Assembly (NCBI GenBank): GCA_963565915.1
Contig: OY751487.1
Span: 2,480,001 to 2,544,000 of the forward strand
Length of the DNA: 64,000 nucleotides
Source of the DNA: Entoloma clypeatum
Taxonomy: Eukaryota > Basidiomycota > Agaricomycetes > Agaricales > Entolomataceae
Direction of reading: 5' to 3'
Shown: positions 1 to 10,349 of the stretch, piece after piece
Layout: each line of letters opens with the position of its first letter
Numbering within the stretch: position 1 is the stretch's first letter
Made by a program: the position numbers and the translations under genes
Notes under the pieces: model-generated
Databases searched by the model: none
Told to the model about the DNA's origin: nothing
The model's input: the letters and a program-made list of their open reading frames with translations, nothing else

Positions 1-545
1 CCTGACACCCATGTCATACATGTCTTCACCATTCACTTCTCTGCTGTCCGCGAAGCACTGCAAGTCAATAAACCCACCTTGTCTCAAAGCACGGCCATAC
101 TCGTCTCTGAGTCCCTGTGCCCTTTCTTCGAGCAAGGAGGGCAACTCCACATTCACCGCAACCTCGACGCTGAAGACAATGTCTTCACCCACAAGGCCAT
201 CACTCACTCTGCTGAGATTGCGCTCAAGGAAGATCCTCTCCGCACCAAAACCATGGCATACGCATAAACATTTGCCACATCAATCGCTCTTTCCGAATGG
301 CGATCTGACTTCGCCACGCCCTCCTTCATTGGTCGGCATTTCCTTCCGCTCCGCCATGGCAAAAAGGCATTGCAACCCACACATGTTGGGGGGCCCTGGA
401 TGAAATCCTGGGCACGTACCTTGCCATCTCTCTTTGCACAACTCACATGGCCAGTGACGTCGCATGCACCCATTGGGGAATACAGGCAATGGACCAATAA
501 ACCGGAGCCCTTCAATTGCAAGTGTGATAATGCCACACTGGAAGA
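1..545 (+). pseudogene. 3' end of a LINE (Tad-like non-LTR retrotransposon) ORF2, decayed
   Basis: Frame 1 is open from the window edge to a TAA at 265-267 and then open again to the MITE junction at 545. The second part carries the motif HAPIGEYRQW (from 463) followed by a Cys-x-Cys pair (FNCKCD). As I know the family, this block lies after the RNase H domain in fungal Tad-like LINE ORF2 proteins, where it precedes a Cys/His knuckle. The upstream part could be the degenerate end of RNase H, but I cannot align it with confidence. The copy has at least one in-frame stop and is cut by a MITE, so it is a remnant. The true 5' end lies outside the window. Confidence 0.6.
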
Positions 546-665
546 TAGTGTTTCAAGGTTCAGTCCAATAGGACTGGAACCAGACCAGACTGAACCAAAA
601 ATGAACCAAAATAGACCAAGACCACGGTCTCAGTCTTGCTGAATTGGGACGGCCCCGGTCTTTTG
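546..665 (+). mobile_element. hAT-type MITE family 1, 5' fragment
   Basis: It starts with TAGTGTTTCAAGGTTCAGTC, the terminal inverted repeat of the complete copies at 9713-10341 and 26913-27447, followed by the family's typical ACTGGACC/CAGTC-rich body. The 3' terminus is missing and the sequence passes into a minisatellite near 670. It is inserted in the LINE remnant. Confidence 0.65.
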
Positions 666-679
666 TGTGCTAGTACAGG

Positions 680-1066
680 GTCTACATATGTATATACACG
701 GCAGGGTGTTGGGCGTGAATGGCCGTGAGTACAGGCCGTTGCATGTGAGTGGGGCCGTTGGGCTCAAGTGGTGGGCGTTGCACATGAGTCAAGGCCATTG
801 GGCATGAAGGGAGGGCATTGGGCGTGAGTCGAGGCCATTGGGCATGAGAGAGGGCCTTTGGGCTCAAGAAGTGGGTGTTGGGCACAGGTCAAAGCCGTTG
901 GGCATGAATAGAGGGCGTTAGGCACGAGAGAGGGCCTTTGGGCTCGAGTGGTGGGCATTGGGCATGGGTCGAAGCCATTGGGCACAAGAACAACTCAAGG
1001 GGCCGTTGGGCAAGAGAGAGGGCCGTTGGGCAAGAGAGAGGTCCATTGGGCATGAGTGGGGGCCGT
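680..1066 (-). repeat. 20-bp minisatellite (CCCAACGGCC type), minus orientation
   Basis: This is a tandem array of imperfect units of about 20 bp, consensus CCCAACGGCCTCCCCTCATG on the minus strand. Because 20 is not a multiple of 3, each frame cycles through the unit every 60 bp. That produces long stop-free frames with no coding meaning. Similar arrays recur at least eight more times in the window. This one ends directly at the LTR boundary at 1067. Confidence 0.85.
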
Positions 1067-1525
1067 TGTAAGGGCAACCTTACAATCCAACAACTCCGAA
1101 GTGCTCCGAAGCAACTCTGACGTCGGATGGCTTGCAAGGGAAATCCAAAGTTAAATTAGACTCTACAAAGTACAATACGAGGCGTACCTTGCAAGGGAAA
1201 TCCCAAAGAGAAAGTTCTGAGGATTCCCTTGCAGGCTAGACAGCTATATAGACGACGAGAATTGGAAATGAGGATAGGAATGTTGAAATATGACAAAGAT
1301 TGGGAGTAGGGATGGGAACAGAATATATGTAAATCGGAAGCATGCATGTGGTGGTATAAATCATTGCTCCGACATGCACTCCGACGCGGAGGACAGGTCG
1401 GAGGTGTTGAAGGATAGATGGAAATGAAAAGAAACATAAAGTATAGTAATATAAATAATAGACATACCACAACGGTCAGAGGGTCAGAGGTGTCGGATTG
1501 AGGAAATTGTATGGTTGCCCTTACA
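1067..1525 (-). repeat. 3' LTR of element A
   Basis: 459 bp, TG...CA ends (TGTAAGGG/CCCTTACA on either strand). It contains TATATAG and, about 25 nt further in transcription direction, the segment AGAACTTTCT. That segment is complementary to the putative primer site at 5861-5870. It resembles 5873-6378 and 49462-50410. Confidence 0.85.
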
Positions 1526-1599
1526 TTACCCCCCTTCTAAGGCGCGGCGTCTCGATGTGCAAGGCAGAATGTACAGGACTCAAAGGCAGTTGCAGCGAT

Positions 1600-2976
1600 T
1601 CAACACGGAGCTTCTGGGTGTCGGCGGTAAAATTCCCGGACCAGGCACGGAGCGTGGACATCCTCCTCCATCTCCCACGAGTTTTCCTCGTAGCCGTACC
1701 CCTTCCACTTGACTAGGAACTGCAGCTTGCCTCGTTGAAGCTGACTATCCAAGATCATTTCGACTTCATATTCCATTTCTTCTCCAACTGCAGTTGGAGG
1801 CGGAGGGATATGGACATCTCGTCGGAAGGGGTCTTCCGGAGCCAATGACAGTTTTAGAATGTGGAATACGGGGTGAATGCAAGACATGGAAGGAGGGAGT
1901 TTGAGTTCATACGCATGCATTCTGACAGGTCGGACAACCAGAAACGGGCCTACATAGCTATGAGCCAGCCTTTTGGTCAGTCGGGTGGTTTTGAGGTCGG
2001 AGGAATCCAGAAAGACCTTGTCGCCCAGTTGGAAGGTCAGAGTAGATGTCCGATGCTGGTTGTAGTACCGTGCCATGTCATCTTTGGCCCTGCTCGTGCT
2101 TCCTCCAATGTGAACTTCATCCGCTTGCTGAAATCCTCTATGGCCTCGATCTCTGACGGTCTTTGTTGGGGCTCAAAGCCCATACATGGGTGACGTCCGG
2201 TGTCGATGTAGAAGGGGGTTTGGCGTGTGGACATGTGGACATGGTTATTGTACGAAAACTCTGCCATCGGAAGCCATTCATCCCAATCGTCCTGTCACTC
2301 ATTGATGAACAGTCGGAGGTATTGTTCCAATCCCTGGTTCATGTGTTCCGTCTGTCTGTCCGACTGCGGATGGTAGGCTGTTGAGGCAGCGACCTTGATA
2401 CCTAACAGCCTGTACAATTCCTGCGTGAACTTGGCGATGAACTGTGGTCCGCAATCGGAGACAATGGCCTCCGGAAGACCGTGAAGCTTCCAAACATGTT
2501 GAACATAAGATTTCATGGATCCGAGGGCGGAGAGAGCAGAGTGCGTCGGAATGAAGTGTCTGCATTTCCTGACTGAGTCTACTACTACCATGATAGCGTC
2601 GTACCCATGGGCTTCTGGTAGTTCAGTGATAAAATCAACACTAGTTACCTGCCATCGCTCCGATGGGACTGGGAGCAGATGGAGTTCACCAGAGGGTGCA
2701 GAGCGTCGGAACTTGGTGCGGAGGCAGGGGTCGTAAGTTTTGCAATACTGACCAATTAAATGTGCCATGTGGGGCCACCAATAAGTGCATGATACCAACT
2801 CTAGAGTCTTCCAACGTCCTGGGTGTCCGACCACTGGATTGTCATGGTGTTGCGTGATGATTCGTTGGCAGAGCTGTGGGTTGTTGGGAACATAAATGCA
2901 ATCTCGGAAGTACAGTAAACCCTCCGACTGTTGCCATTCCGCTCCGCGGATGGATGCAGCTCCGACCATTGGAAGG
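1600..2976 (-). pseudogene. Ty3 integrase with C-terminal chromodomain (element A)
   Basis: In protein order on the minus strand there is an HHCC-type zinc region (GHPGRW, then YDPCLRTK where CxxC is expected, near 2750-2800). Next come catalytic Asp in SVDFITELP and Asp in SDCGPQF. The third acidic residue is in QTEHMNQGLEQ near 2330. Then come GPFLV and HPVFH motifs and a chromodomain (EYEVEMILD...FLVKWKGYG...NSWE) near 1650-1770. The reading frame changes around 2270-2295 and 2040-2080. The zinc region has lost a Cys (DPCLRT for the usual CxxC). The chromodomain normally steers integration to heterochromatin. The copy is non-functional. Confidence 0.8.
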
Positions 2977-3107
2977 GATTTGATGACCTCCGCTATGCTA
3001 TCCTCTAGAAGGCCATCACAGATGCCCTATCGGCCCTTCCAGAGGACATTGCACTCCTCACCTTGAGTGGCTACTCCCTGAGTGACCCATATGGCAGACA
3101 GCTCCGG

Positions 3108-4480
3108 TCAGAGTAGGACTATGTCCTCATTGTCCCGTGAGCCATCTCCATGGTCCGCCTGACATGACAGTGCATTGGACTTCCCCATCGACTTGCCCGG
3201 GCGATGGTGCATCTTGAAATCAAAACACGCTAGGTATAGAGACCACCGCGCTTGTCGCCGATTGAGCTTCTGGGTGGTCATGAAGTATTCGAGGTTTTTG
3301 TGATCGGTCCAAATTTCCACTGTCTTCTCTGCTCCTTCAAGGAAGTGTCGCCATTCCTCCAGTGCGCGGATTACAGCCAGCATCTCCTTGTCATGAATTT
3401 TGTAGTTGCGTTCCACTGGGCTAAGGCTTTTGGAATAAAACACGGCAGGGTGCCACTTACCGTCCTCCGATGGTTGGGACAGTACCGCTCCAGTTGCAAA
3501 GTCGGAGCTATCTGCTTCGACTCGCCACTCCTTGCTGTGGTCGGGGAGGACAAGTATCGGAGTGGAGGTGATCCTCCGCTTCAGACCTCCGAAGGCCTCC
3601 ACTTCCTTGTTGCCCCAGGACCATACACAGCCCTTGGTTGTGAGTCAGAACAGAGGACGTGCGATGTCGGAGAACCCTTGGATGAAACCACGATAGAAGT
3701 TAGTGAATCCAAGGAAGGACTGTACCTCCCGCACGTTAGTCGGAGTCGGCCACTCCGACACTCCGGCGACCTTGACGGGGTCCATTTCCACACGTCCTTT
3801 CTCGATAATAAGGCCAAGGTATTCGATCTGTGTCTGTTCGAATTTACACTTCTCCGGTTTGAGATACAATCCATGTTGTCGGAGCTGCTCTAATACTATG
3901 CGTGTGATCCTCCGATGCTCCGACAGGTCCGACGTAAAGATGAGAATATCGTCGAGGTAAACACAGTAATAAGATCTTGTAGCATATCGTTCATCATAGT
4001 CTGAAAGGTTGAAGGGCTATTAGTGAGTCCGAAGAACATTACAAGGGGTTCAAAGAGTCCCCGATTTGTCCGAAAGGCCGCTTTCCATTCATCTCTGGGC
4101 TTGATTCAGACATTATTCTAGCCCCATCGGATATCGAGCTTGGTGAAGTATTGAGCGTTCTGGAGTTTGTTGACTAGTTCGGAGATGAGCGGAAGAGGGT
4201 ACTTGTTTTTGATGGTCTTGGAATTGAGCGATCAATAATCCTGAATGAGTTGGAGGAAACTGTCCTTCTTCTTGATGAAAAAGACCAGAGAGGCCATCGG
4301 AGATTTTGAAGGTTGGATCCGACCAGTGGCCAGATGTTCTTCCAAGAATGCATCGAGTTTCTTCTGTTCCTTCGGAGCGAGCAGATACACCTTGCAACCT
4401 GTCGGAGTTGCGTCGGGGATCAGCTCAATGGCATGGTCCCATATGTGTTCCTCTGGCAGATTGTCAAAGGAGGTCTTGGA
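3108..4480 (-). pseudogene. Ty3 reverse transcriptase and RNase H (element A)
   Basis: The RT active-site motif YLDD is at 3948-3959, inside VYLDDILIF. It is followed by the thumb/connection signature QSFLGFTNFYRGFI (near 3680) and by an RNase H domain at 3108-3602 with EADSSDFATGAVLSQ, the KEMLAVI block and TDHKNLEYF. The start of RT (PSKSPMASLVFFIKKKD) is in another frame near 4250-4310. Several indels and stops separate the pieces. By family knowledge this copies element RNA into DNA and removes the RNA strand, but it cannot do so in this copy. Confidence 0.8.
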
Positions 4481-5798
4481 AAATACATCTTCAAAATCAT
4501 GTAAGTGATTAGGTATGGAATCGCGAAAAGACTTGGGTTTCTGATTTTGGAGAAACACCTCTGATAGGCGTTGTGAGGTAGTTGACGACACTCGGATGCA
4601 TTCAGATGTTGGAGGTAGGGCTCTGATGAAGAGACGATCTCCCTCTTCGAACTCATCTTCCAATGGCTCATCCAATGATTGTTCTTTGTTCTCGCTTACA
4701 TCTTCCACCCAAGGGCCTCGTGGGGCTTCCTCCGCTATTCCAGCATCTGACATCGGACTCATCCTGCTCAAATTTGCAGACCTTCCACTCCTGAATGGCC
4801 TCCTGATGGCAAGTCCAACAGCAAGTCGGAGCAACAACTGTCGGAGGTGCACACAGAATATAGGGGATGAAAGGTTGGGGAAATACAGATCCTGCCGCTG
4901 GGCGTGTCGGAACTGTGGACTTGAAAGCTTTATTGGCAATTCAATTATCATTGTTGACCCGTGCGGCTGCATACCAGGCATCCGGGTTGTCATCCACGGG
5001 TCATCCAAAAGTTAGTGTCGCAATTTCGGATTGGATGTCGGATTGGAGGCCATGTTGGAACTTGAGTACTATGTTCGTTCCTTCGGTGTACCCAGCCTTT
5101 TCGACATAATCTTTGAAGTCGTCAATGTAAGCCTCCACATCCTGACTACCTTGGTAATAGGCTTCTCCCTCAAGAATGAGCCATGCGTCTTGTTCTTCGT
5201 CTTTCAGAGTGAACTCTGCGATGAATGCGGTTCAGAACTGCACCCAGGTCTGGTGGCACGGAGCTCCGGTCCGACGCTCTTTTCAGATGACATGGTCGGC
5301 GAAGCGTGCAGCGCGTCCACTCTTCATGAAGGAAAGCGCCCAATAGATCCTAGCATGATCATCTGCAAACTGTTCCGGAACCAGTCCCATATACAGTTTG
5401 CAAGAATTAAGAAAAGTCCAACCAGTGGTACGTGCTCCGTCGAAGTCTGATGGAGTTGCGGGTTTGGCCTGACGCACACCTGGATTGGCAGGTGTGATTG
5501 GGGCTGGTGGAAAGGCCGGAACTGGGGCCTCCACTGGAGGGGGAATCAGGTTGGGGTTGGGAATGGGAACAGGTGGAATAGTGGCACAGATAAGTTGTTC
5601 AAGTTGAGCGGTAATGTTGGTGAGGGTCTGGCGGTGTTCCTGGAACTTGCATTCAAGCACAGCAAGACATTCGGGGTCATCCATTTCTATGTGTGATACG
5701 GAGTCACCAGTTACAGAGTGGTAGGCAGAACGGTGGGAAGAGGGATCGGAAGGGGTGTCAGATGTACTGGAATCAGAGGAGGGCGGACTCGAGTCCAT
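4481..5798 (-). pseudogene. gag and protease region of Ty3 element A
   Basis: The gag N-terminus occupies 5283-5798: Ser-rich start, a coiled-coil-like stretch ECKFQEHRQTLTNITAQLEQ, a Pro-rich linker, then the capsid-like segment ending RAARFADHVI and a stop. Capsid-like residues continue in the same direction to about 5000 (LILEGEAYYQGSQDVEAYI) with further stops. The zinc knuckle expected at the gag end is absent. The related copy at 48792-49349 has the knuckle (CFRCGKTGHFSREC) but lacks the middle of gag, so the two copies carry complementary deletions. The protease is not recognisable as an intact domain. Confidence 0.65.
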
Positions 5799-5860
5799 GT
5801 CGTCAACTCTGAAGCATGGAATGGCTTCAATGGTACTATTCGTACCTGGTCCCTTTAGAG

Positions 5861-5870
5861 AGAACTTTCT
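5861..5870 (-). promoter_or_regulatory. putative self-priming primer-binding site, element A
   Basis: Just inside the 5' LTR the minus strand reads AGAAAGTTCT. The same element's 3' LTR has the exact complement AGAACTTTCT shortly downstream of a TATA-like box; the 5' LTR has one mismatch. This suggests Tf1/sushi-type self-priming rather than tRNA priming. It rests on base pairing only. Confidence 0.45.
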
Positions 5871-5872
5871 GG

Positions 5873-6378
5873 TGTAAGGGTGACCTTACAATCCAACAAC
5901 TCCAAAGTGCTCTGAAGCGACTCCGATGTCGGATGGCTTGCAAGGGAAATCCAAAGTTAAATTAGACTCTACAAAGTACAATACAAGGTGTACCTTGCAA
6001 GGGAAATCCAAAGAAAAAGTTCTGAGGATTCCCTTGCAAGCTAGACAGCTATATAGATGATGAGAATTGGAAATGAGAAGAGGAATGTTGAAATACAACA
6101 AAGATTGGGAGTAGAGATGGGAATGGAATATGTAAATCAGAAGTGTGCATGTGGTGGTATAAATCATCGCTCCGACATGCACTCTGATGCGGAGTATGGT
6201 TGGAGGTCATCAGAGGTTGTCGGAGGTGTTGAAAGAGAGATGGAAAAGAAAGGAAATGTAAAGTATAGTAATATAAATAATAGACATACCACAGCAGTTG
6301 GAGGGTCGGAAGACCAGTCGGAGGTGTCGGAGAGGAGTTGGAGAGGTTGGACTGAGGAAATTGGAGGTTGCCCTTACA
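5873..6378 (-). repeat. 5' LTR of element A
   Basis: 506 bp with TGTAAGGG/CCCTTACA ends, similar to 1067-1525 but longer. The sequence beyond 6378 (AATAGGCAATAGCAC) is also found beyond the LTR at 50410. The two LTR copies therefore share flanking DNA as well as the LTR itself. Confidence 0.85.
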
Positions 6379-6381
6379 ATA

Positions 6382-6612
6382 GGCAATAGCACGGATATGG
6401 GTAACCCGTGAGGGTCATGGGTATGGGTTGTCACAAGTCCGAGTATGGGTTGTGTTTTCATAACCCGCAACCCCTCACATGTCATGCTATGTACACCACT
6501 TTCAAGAGCCCACTACCTCTCTCTCCCTCCCTCTCTTGTGCCCAATGGCCACCACTCATGTATAACGGCCACCACTTGTGCAACTCGTGCTCAACGGCTC
6601 CCACTCATGCCC
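6382..6612 (+). mobile_element. M element (TIR GGCAATAGCA), 5' fragment
   Basis: It begins after a TA with GGCAATAGCACGGATATGGG and matches the complete copy at 50414-51071 for about 230 bp, through the first minisatellite units. It then breaks into an LTR fragment. The TA plus terminal repeat suggests a Tc1/mariner-type or other TA-targeting MITE. Confidence 0.7.
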
Positions 6613-6705
6613 AATAACAGACGTACCACAACGGTCGGAAGGTCGGAGGACGGGTCGGAGGTGTCAGAGGTGTCGGATTGAGGAAATCAGATGGTTGCCC
6701 TTACA
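6613..6705 (-). repeat. A-family LTR, terminal fragment
   Basis: About 93 bp matching the end of LTR 1067-1525 (AGACGTACCACAACGGTC ... GGTTGCCCTTACA). It is joined on the left to a truncated M element and on the right to a pol fragment of another family. Confidence 0.7.
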
Positions 6706-7149
6706 GTGACGGCCAAGTTTTTCCACACTACATGACCCTCCAAAAAGCTGTCCGAAAAGTACCTTGGCCCCTTTGACATCCTTGCCAGGAATGGTACACA
6801 CTCTTACACCCTCCAACTTCCGGACACCATATGTGGTGTTCACCCCATTTTCCACATCTCCATGCTGGAGCCATCTGTTCCGAACATCATTCCAAACTGG
6901 ATAGTAACTCCGCCTCCTCTGATCAATGTTGAAGGAGAAGTGGAATATGAAATCGCCAAAATTCTTGACACCAAATTGGATTGGTGTTGTTCTTGCAAAC
7001 TGCTCTACCTAGTCCATTGGCTAGGCTATGAAGGAACCAATGAGGAACAGTCCTGGCTATCCGCCATGGAACTTGAACATGCGACGGACTTAGTCGCAGA
7101 CTTCCACTCTTTGTATCTGGAGAAACTGGGCCCCTTATCACGCCTATAG
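6706..7149 (+). pseudogene. Ty3 integrase C-terminus and chromodomain, E-family fragment
   Basis: It aligns in frame with the end of the open pol at 51510-53984: KKLSEKYLGPFDILARN, GVHPIFHISMLEPS, then the chromodomain (EVEYEIAKILD ... LYLVHWLGYEG ... EEQSW) and LGPLSRL at the stop. An in-frame TGA at 6733-6735 stands where the related copy has CGA, a CpG-type transition. The fragment starts abruptly at an LTR end. As in the related copy, an antisense Zn2Cys6 ORF follows about 60 bp later. Confidence 0.85.
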
Positions 7150-7208
7150 CACCTCACAAGATATATATTGCAAAAAAATAAAAATAAAATAAAAATATTG
7201 GAGGGGGG

Positions 7209-7825
7209 CTACTGAGTCTTGGCCTTTTTGGCCGGCAGACCATCATCCTCCAACTCTTCCTCTGGCTCTCCCTCCACCTCCTCTTTCTCCGCATGCAGTG
7301 CCGCAAGCTCCCCATCCACCAGCTCCTCCTTCTCCTCCTCATCCTTTTCCTCATCCTCTTCCTCTCCTCCTTCCTCTTCTCCATTCTCTGGCTCCAACTC
7401 AGGAGCCGCCGCCTCCAGCAGGAAGTTCCAGTAAGTGAGGTGGTTGTTCAAGATTTGAAGCTGCCGAAGCAGCCCGCAACTGACCATTGCCGACCATTCC
7501 TCCTTCTCCACCAAAGCCTCCCAGAGCTCCCGGAGCTCCTCCGCGACCCCTGCCCCGCAGCAGCCTTTTGCCCTGCTTAGACCCGCGACCTCCACAACGG
7601 CCTCCTCCGTCTTTCCCCGTTTCTGCTTTGCCTGCATCTCGCTGGCCTTCAGGCAAACCCGTTTGCCATCTTTGCACTGCTGGCACGCGGTGCCTTTCCC
7701 CTGACTAAGGAGATTGTCAGTAAAGAAAAGAAGATGGAGAAGTGGGTACTCACAGTGCCCACTTGCATTCCACCTTGGCCTGCGCACAGGCCTGACACAC
7801 CTCCCCCTGGACCTCCGACTCCTCC
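7209..7825 (-). pseudogene. antisense Zn2Cys6 accessory ORF of E-family Ty3, 5'-truncated copy
   Basis: Two exons can be read on the minus strand. The exon 1 remnant ends at 7754 with CxxCx6C (CQACAQAKVEC). A 49-nt intron (7705-7753, GTGAGT...CTTAG) follows. Exon 2 begins at 7704 with a second CxxCx6C (CQQCKDGKRVC) and continues openly to the stop at 7209. Splicing places ten residues between the halves, matching the Zn(II)2Cys6 pattern C-x2-C-x6-C-x5-12-C-x2-C-x6-8-C. After the cluster come a helical region, a very acidic Glu/Asp tract and a basic end (AKKAKTQ) that could be a nuclear signal. Exon 1 is cut by a stop and by the minisatellite upstream. The function is unknown; DNA binding is inferred from the cluster. 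Confidence 0.65.
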
Positions 7826-7829
7826 GCTC

Positions 7830-8025
7830 CCTACAGCCCCCTCTTGTGCCCAGCTGCCATGACCTGTCCTTAACAGCCCCCCCTTTCGTGCCTAACACCC
7901 TCCAACTCATGTGCAACGCCCTTCCTTCGCACGCAACACCATTTCTTCGAGCCCAACAGCCCCTTCTTGTGTGCAACGCCCTCCCACTCACGCCCACTGA
8001 CATTTCATACAGCGTGTATATATTT
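7830..8025 (+). repeat. 20-bp minisatellite, plus orientation
   Basis: Degenerate units of the CCCAACRCCCTCCCCTCATG type, with wording such as ...GTGCAACGCCCTTCCTTCGCACGC. It replaces the 5' part of the antisense ORF. A short AT-rich stretch follows to 8044. Confidence 0.65.
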
Positions 8026-8044
8026 AGACACAATATATAATACA

Positions 8045-8202
8045 AAACTGGTTCAGTCCACCCTCTGTGGGTGCGATGGACTGGTCCTGTACAGTCTGGT
8101 CCAGTTTTTTATGTTTTTGTGGTATTGAAAGACTGGTCTCGGTCTCGGTCCATCCCTCTTGGAGGCAAAAAACCGAACCGAACTGAACCCTTGAACACTA
8201 AT
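8045..8202 (+). mobile_element. hAT-type MITE family 1, 3' fragment
   Basis: CTGGTTCAGTCC-rich sequence ending GAACCCTTGAACACTA, the 3' terminal repeat of the family. No 5' end is present. The hairpin field starts at the next base. Confidence 0.6.
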
Positions 8203-9712
8203 GTTATATGGGGACATATAATCCCCATGTTGCGGTTTGTGACTCTTAGTTCAATGAACTATAGTCATTTTTGTTGGTGAGATCTTTCGCCACCTATACT
8301 TTCTTTGGCGAGCTTAGCTCGTCATATTGTTAGTTCACTTTGGGGGTTCACGTTGATCCCCATGTCATTCACATGAATGACAACTATACCAGTCTTTGTT
8401 ACTGGTTCTATATGAGACAACAACCTATTGTTATTGTCAACTTTATTTTCTTAAATGACATATTATCATTTTCGTATCATAAACGACACATTGTCGTTTC
8501 TACTTTACTTTCGACGGTGTTGGTTCTTCGACTTCACACTGTCCTTTCTATTTTATTGCCAGAAGGTACATGGTACCTTCCTCATGTATTGTAGATGGCG
8601 CTATTGCCATCTATAGTCTCTTCATGACTATTTCATAGTATGGCCATAAATTGGAAAGGGAAAAATCTCGTGTTGTGGGATTATGTAGTATGATATAGGT
8701 GCCATTGTCACCTATTTGTCAGGGGAGGTGTCCCCTCCTCTGTCCCCTTCCAAAATGTTCCAGGGGTTTCTTGGAATCCCTGCTTTCCCCCCTTCTTGCC
8801 TCGTTCACAACAAAACAGATTATTGGGGGGAGGTTGAGTTTTTGAGACACTACAATTGTCTCGGAGGACAATTTCTATCCTCCACGGAATGTGGAAATGA
8901 CAGACTTGGTGTCTGTCTATTCTGTCAGATGGCTCTCTATGAGTCTCCATCCATTACGAATTATATGGAGGACACTTGTGGTCCTCCCTCGTCTCCTTCA
9001 GCAGGACTTTTCGGTGCCTTGCATGTTGCCAACTGTATACTTGGCAAAATTCAACCTCTCGAGGCAACATAGTCACCTCAGGTTTTACAGAGGACACTTT
9101 TGTCCTTCCTTTTGTCATTTCGCGGCGACCACTTTGTGGGCTGCCTGTTGCCAACTTTATGTTCGGCATGATCTGATTCCAATGTGGTGTCTGTCACCAC
9201 AGCTTTTGACAAACCATCACAGATGACAATAACCTTGTCATCTACTTTCACGACCTTAGCGACTTTTGTCGCTACAGTTTCGGCATCTATTGCCATAACT
9301 TTAGTTTCTCCATGGACGATCTTTATATCATCCATTTTGTCACTTGCAACAACAATTGTTGTTGCTGTAGCAGCTACTGTAGCTGCTGGTTCTCAACATT
9401 TGCAGATGACATCCTTGTCATCTATTGTTGATTTATTGCAGACAACAACTTTGTCATCTTCCTTTGCAACTTCAGCGACATTTGTCGCTGCTATCTCAGC
9501 ACTTTGTGCTGTAATTATATTATTTCTGTGGACGACTTTCATGCCATCCACTTTGTCTTTGCGACAACTATATTTGCCACGGCAGCTACTAAAGCTGCCA
9601 GATCTTCTCTATCGCAGACGACATCTTTGTCCTCTATTTTCTGACCTTTGATGACATTTTCTGTCATTGTTGCGGCACATGTTGCCGCAGAGTTTCTACT
9701 CTCTTGGACGAC
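8203..9712. repeat. hairpin field, segment 1
   Basis: About 1.5 kb in which short perfect or near-perfect inverted repeats follow one another every 20-45 bp. Each has a different stem. Examples (arm/loop/arm): GTCATTC/4/GAATGAC at 8364-8381; AAACGACA/3/TGTCGTTT at 8481-8499; GAAGGTAC/3/GTACCTTC at 8562-8580; AGATGGC/6/GCCATCT at 8593-8612; GATGACAA/5/TTGTCATC at 9222-9242; TAGCGAC/4/GTCGCTA at 9257-9274; a 20-bp perfect palindrome at 9346-9365; AGCAGCTAC/1/GTAGCTGCT at 9369-9387; CAGCGACA/2/TGTCGCTG at 9473-9490; GGCAGCT/5/AGCTGCC at 9581-9599. Stems are mostly 6-10 bp. The plus strand is T-rich. I see no coding sequence; open frames such as 9184-9651 are low-complexity by-products. What this is, I do not know. 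Confidence 0.8.
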
Positions 9713-10341
9713 TAGTGTTTAAGGGTTCGGTCCAGTCTGGTTTTTTGACCCAAAAAGGATAGGATGGGAGACCAGACCGGTCTTTCATGGTACTCAAAAG
9801 CAAAAAAAAATCGGACTGAACCGCTATAAACCAGTCTTGGTTGACCCACATGGTGAGACCGAACCAGTTTGAACCAGTTTAAACTGGTCTGCAACAGAAA
9901 ATCAGCCGCAGTAGGTATACTCACATACTGCGGTGTTTTTTTGAGTTTCTTTTAATGTATTTGATGATCTTTTGACATAAAATAAAATTCCAAAAAAAGC
10001 CGCGGTAGGTAGACTCACCTACCGCGGTTGAATATCGATTTATTTTGATATTTTTTTGACACTGACAGCTGATGAAATCACCCAAGAAACTAATAATACA
10101 TTGAAAAACTCAAAGAAAAGACTGCAGTTGGTGAGTAGACCTACCGCGGGTGATTTTCAGTTGAGGACCGATTTAAACCAGTCTTCTTGCAGTCTCTAAA
10201 AATCCTGGAAAATGATGAACCAGAGACCGCTGGTGATGCAAAACCTTAAAGACTCAGACCGTGGTCCGGTCTCAAAACCGGTTCATTGCAGTCCGGTTTT
10301 AGTCCAGTTCTCAGTCCTTGAGACCGAACCCTAAAACACTA
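9713..10341 (+). mobile_element. hAT-type MITE family 1, complete copy
   Basis: 629 bp with inverted termini TAGTGTTTAAGGGTTCGGTC and GACCGAACCCTAAAACACTA. It is flanked by 8-bp direct repeats TGGACGAC (9705-9712) and TGGATGAC (10342-10349), which differ by one CpG-type transition. An 8-bp duplication with TAGTG/CACTA ends is typical of hAT elements. Inside are three hairpin modules based on a CCGCGGTAGGT-type arm; the strongest has 11-bp arms at 10000-10010 and 10017-10027. There is no coding capacity, so a transposase would have to come from elsewhere. Confidence 0.85.
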
Positions 10342-10349
10342 TGGATGAC

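Larger units (their letters stand above)
1067..6378 (-). mobile_element. Ty3-type LTR retrotransposon 'A', decayed
   Basis: Two LTRs with TGTAAGGG...CCCTTACA ends flank 4.35 kb of minus-strand gag-pol relics in the order gag, protease, RT, RNase H, integrase, chromodomain, which is the Ty3 order. Every domain is interrupted by stops or frameshifts. The flanks (CCGT before 1067, AATAG after 6378) do not form a 5-bp target duplication. The element may therefore be recombinant or part of a segmental duplication; the second copy, at 48137-50410, shares the same outer flank. Confidence 0.85.

Noticed and set aside
9184..9651. 155-codon hydrophobic plus-strand frame, membrane-protein-like
   Set aside because: The hydrophobic look comes from T-rich hairpin sequence; there is no conserved motif and arms on opposite sides translate in a mirrored way.
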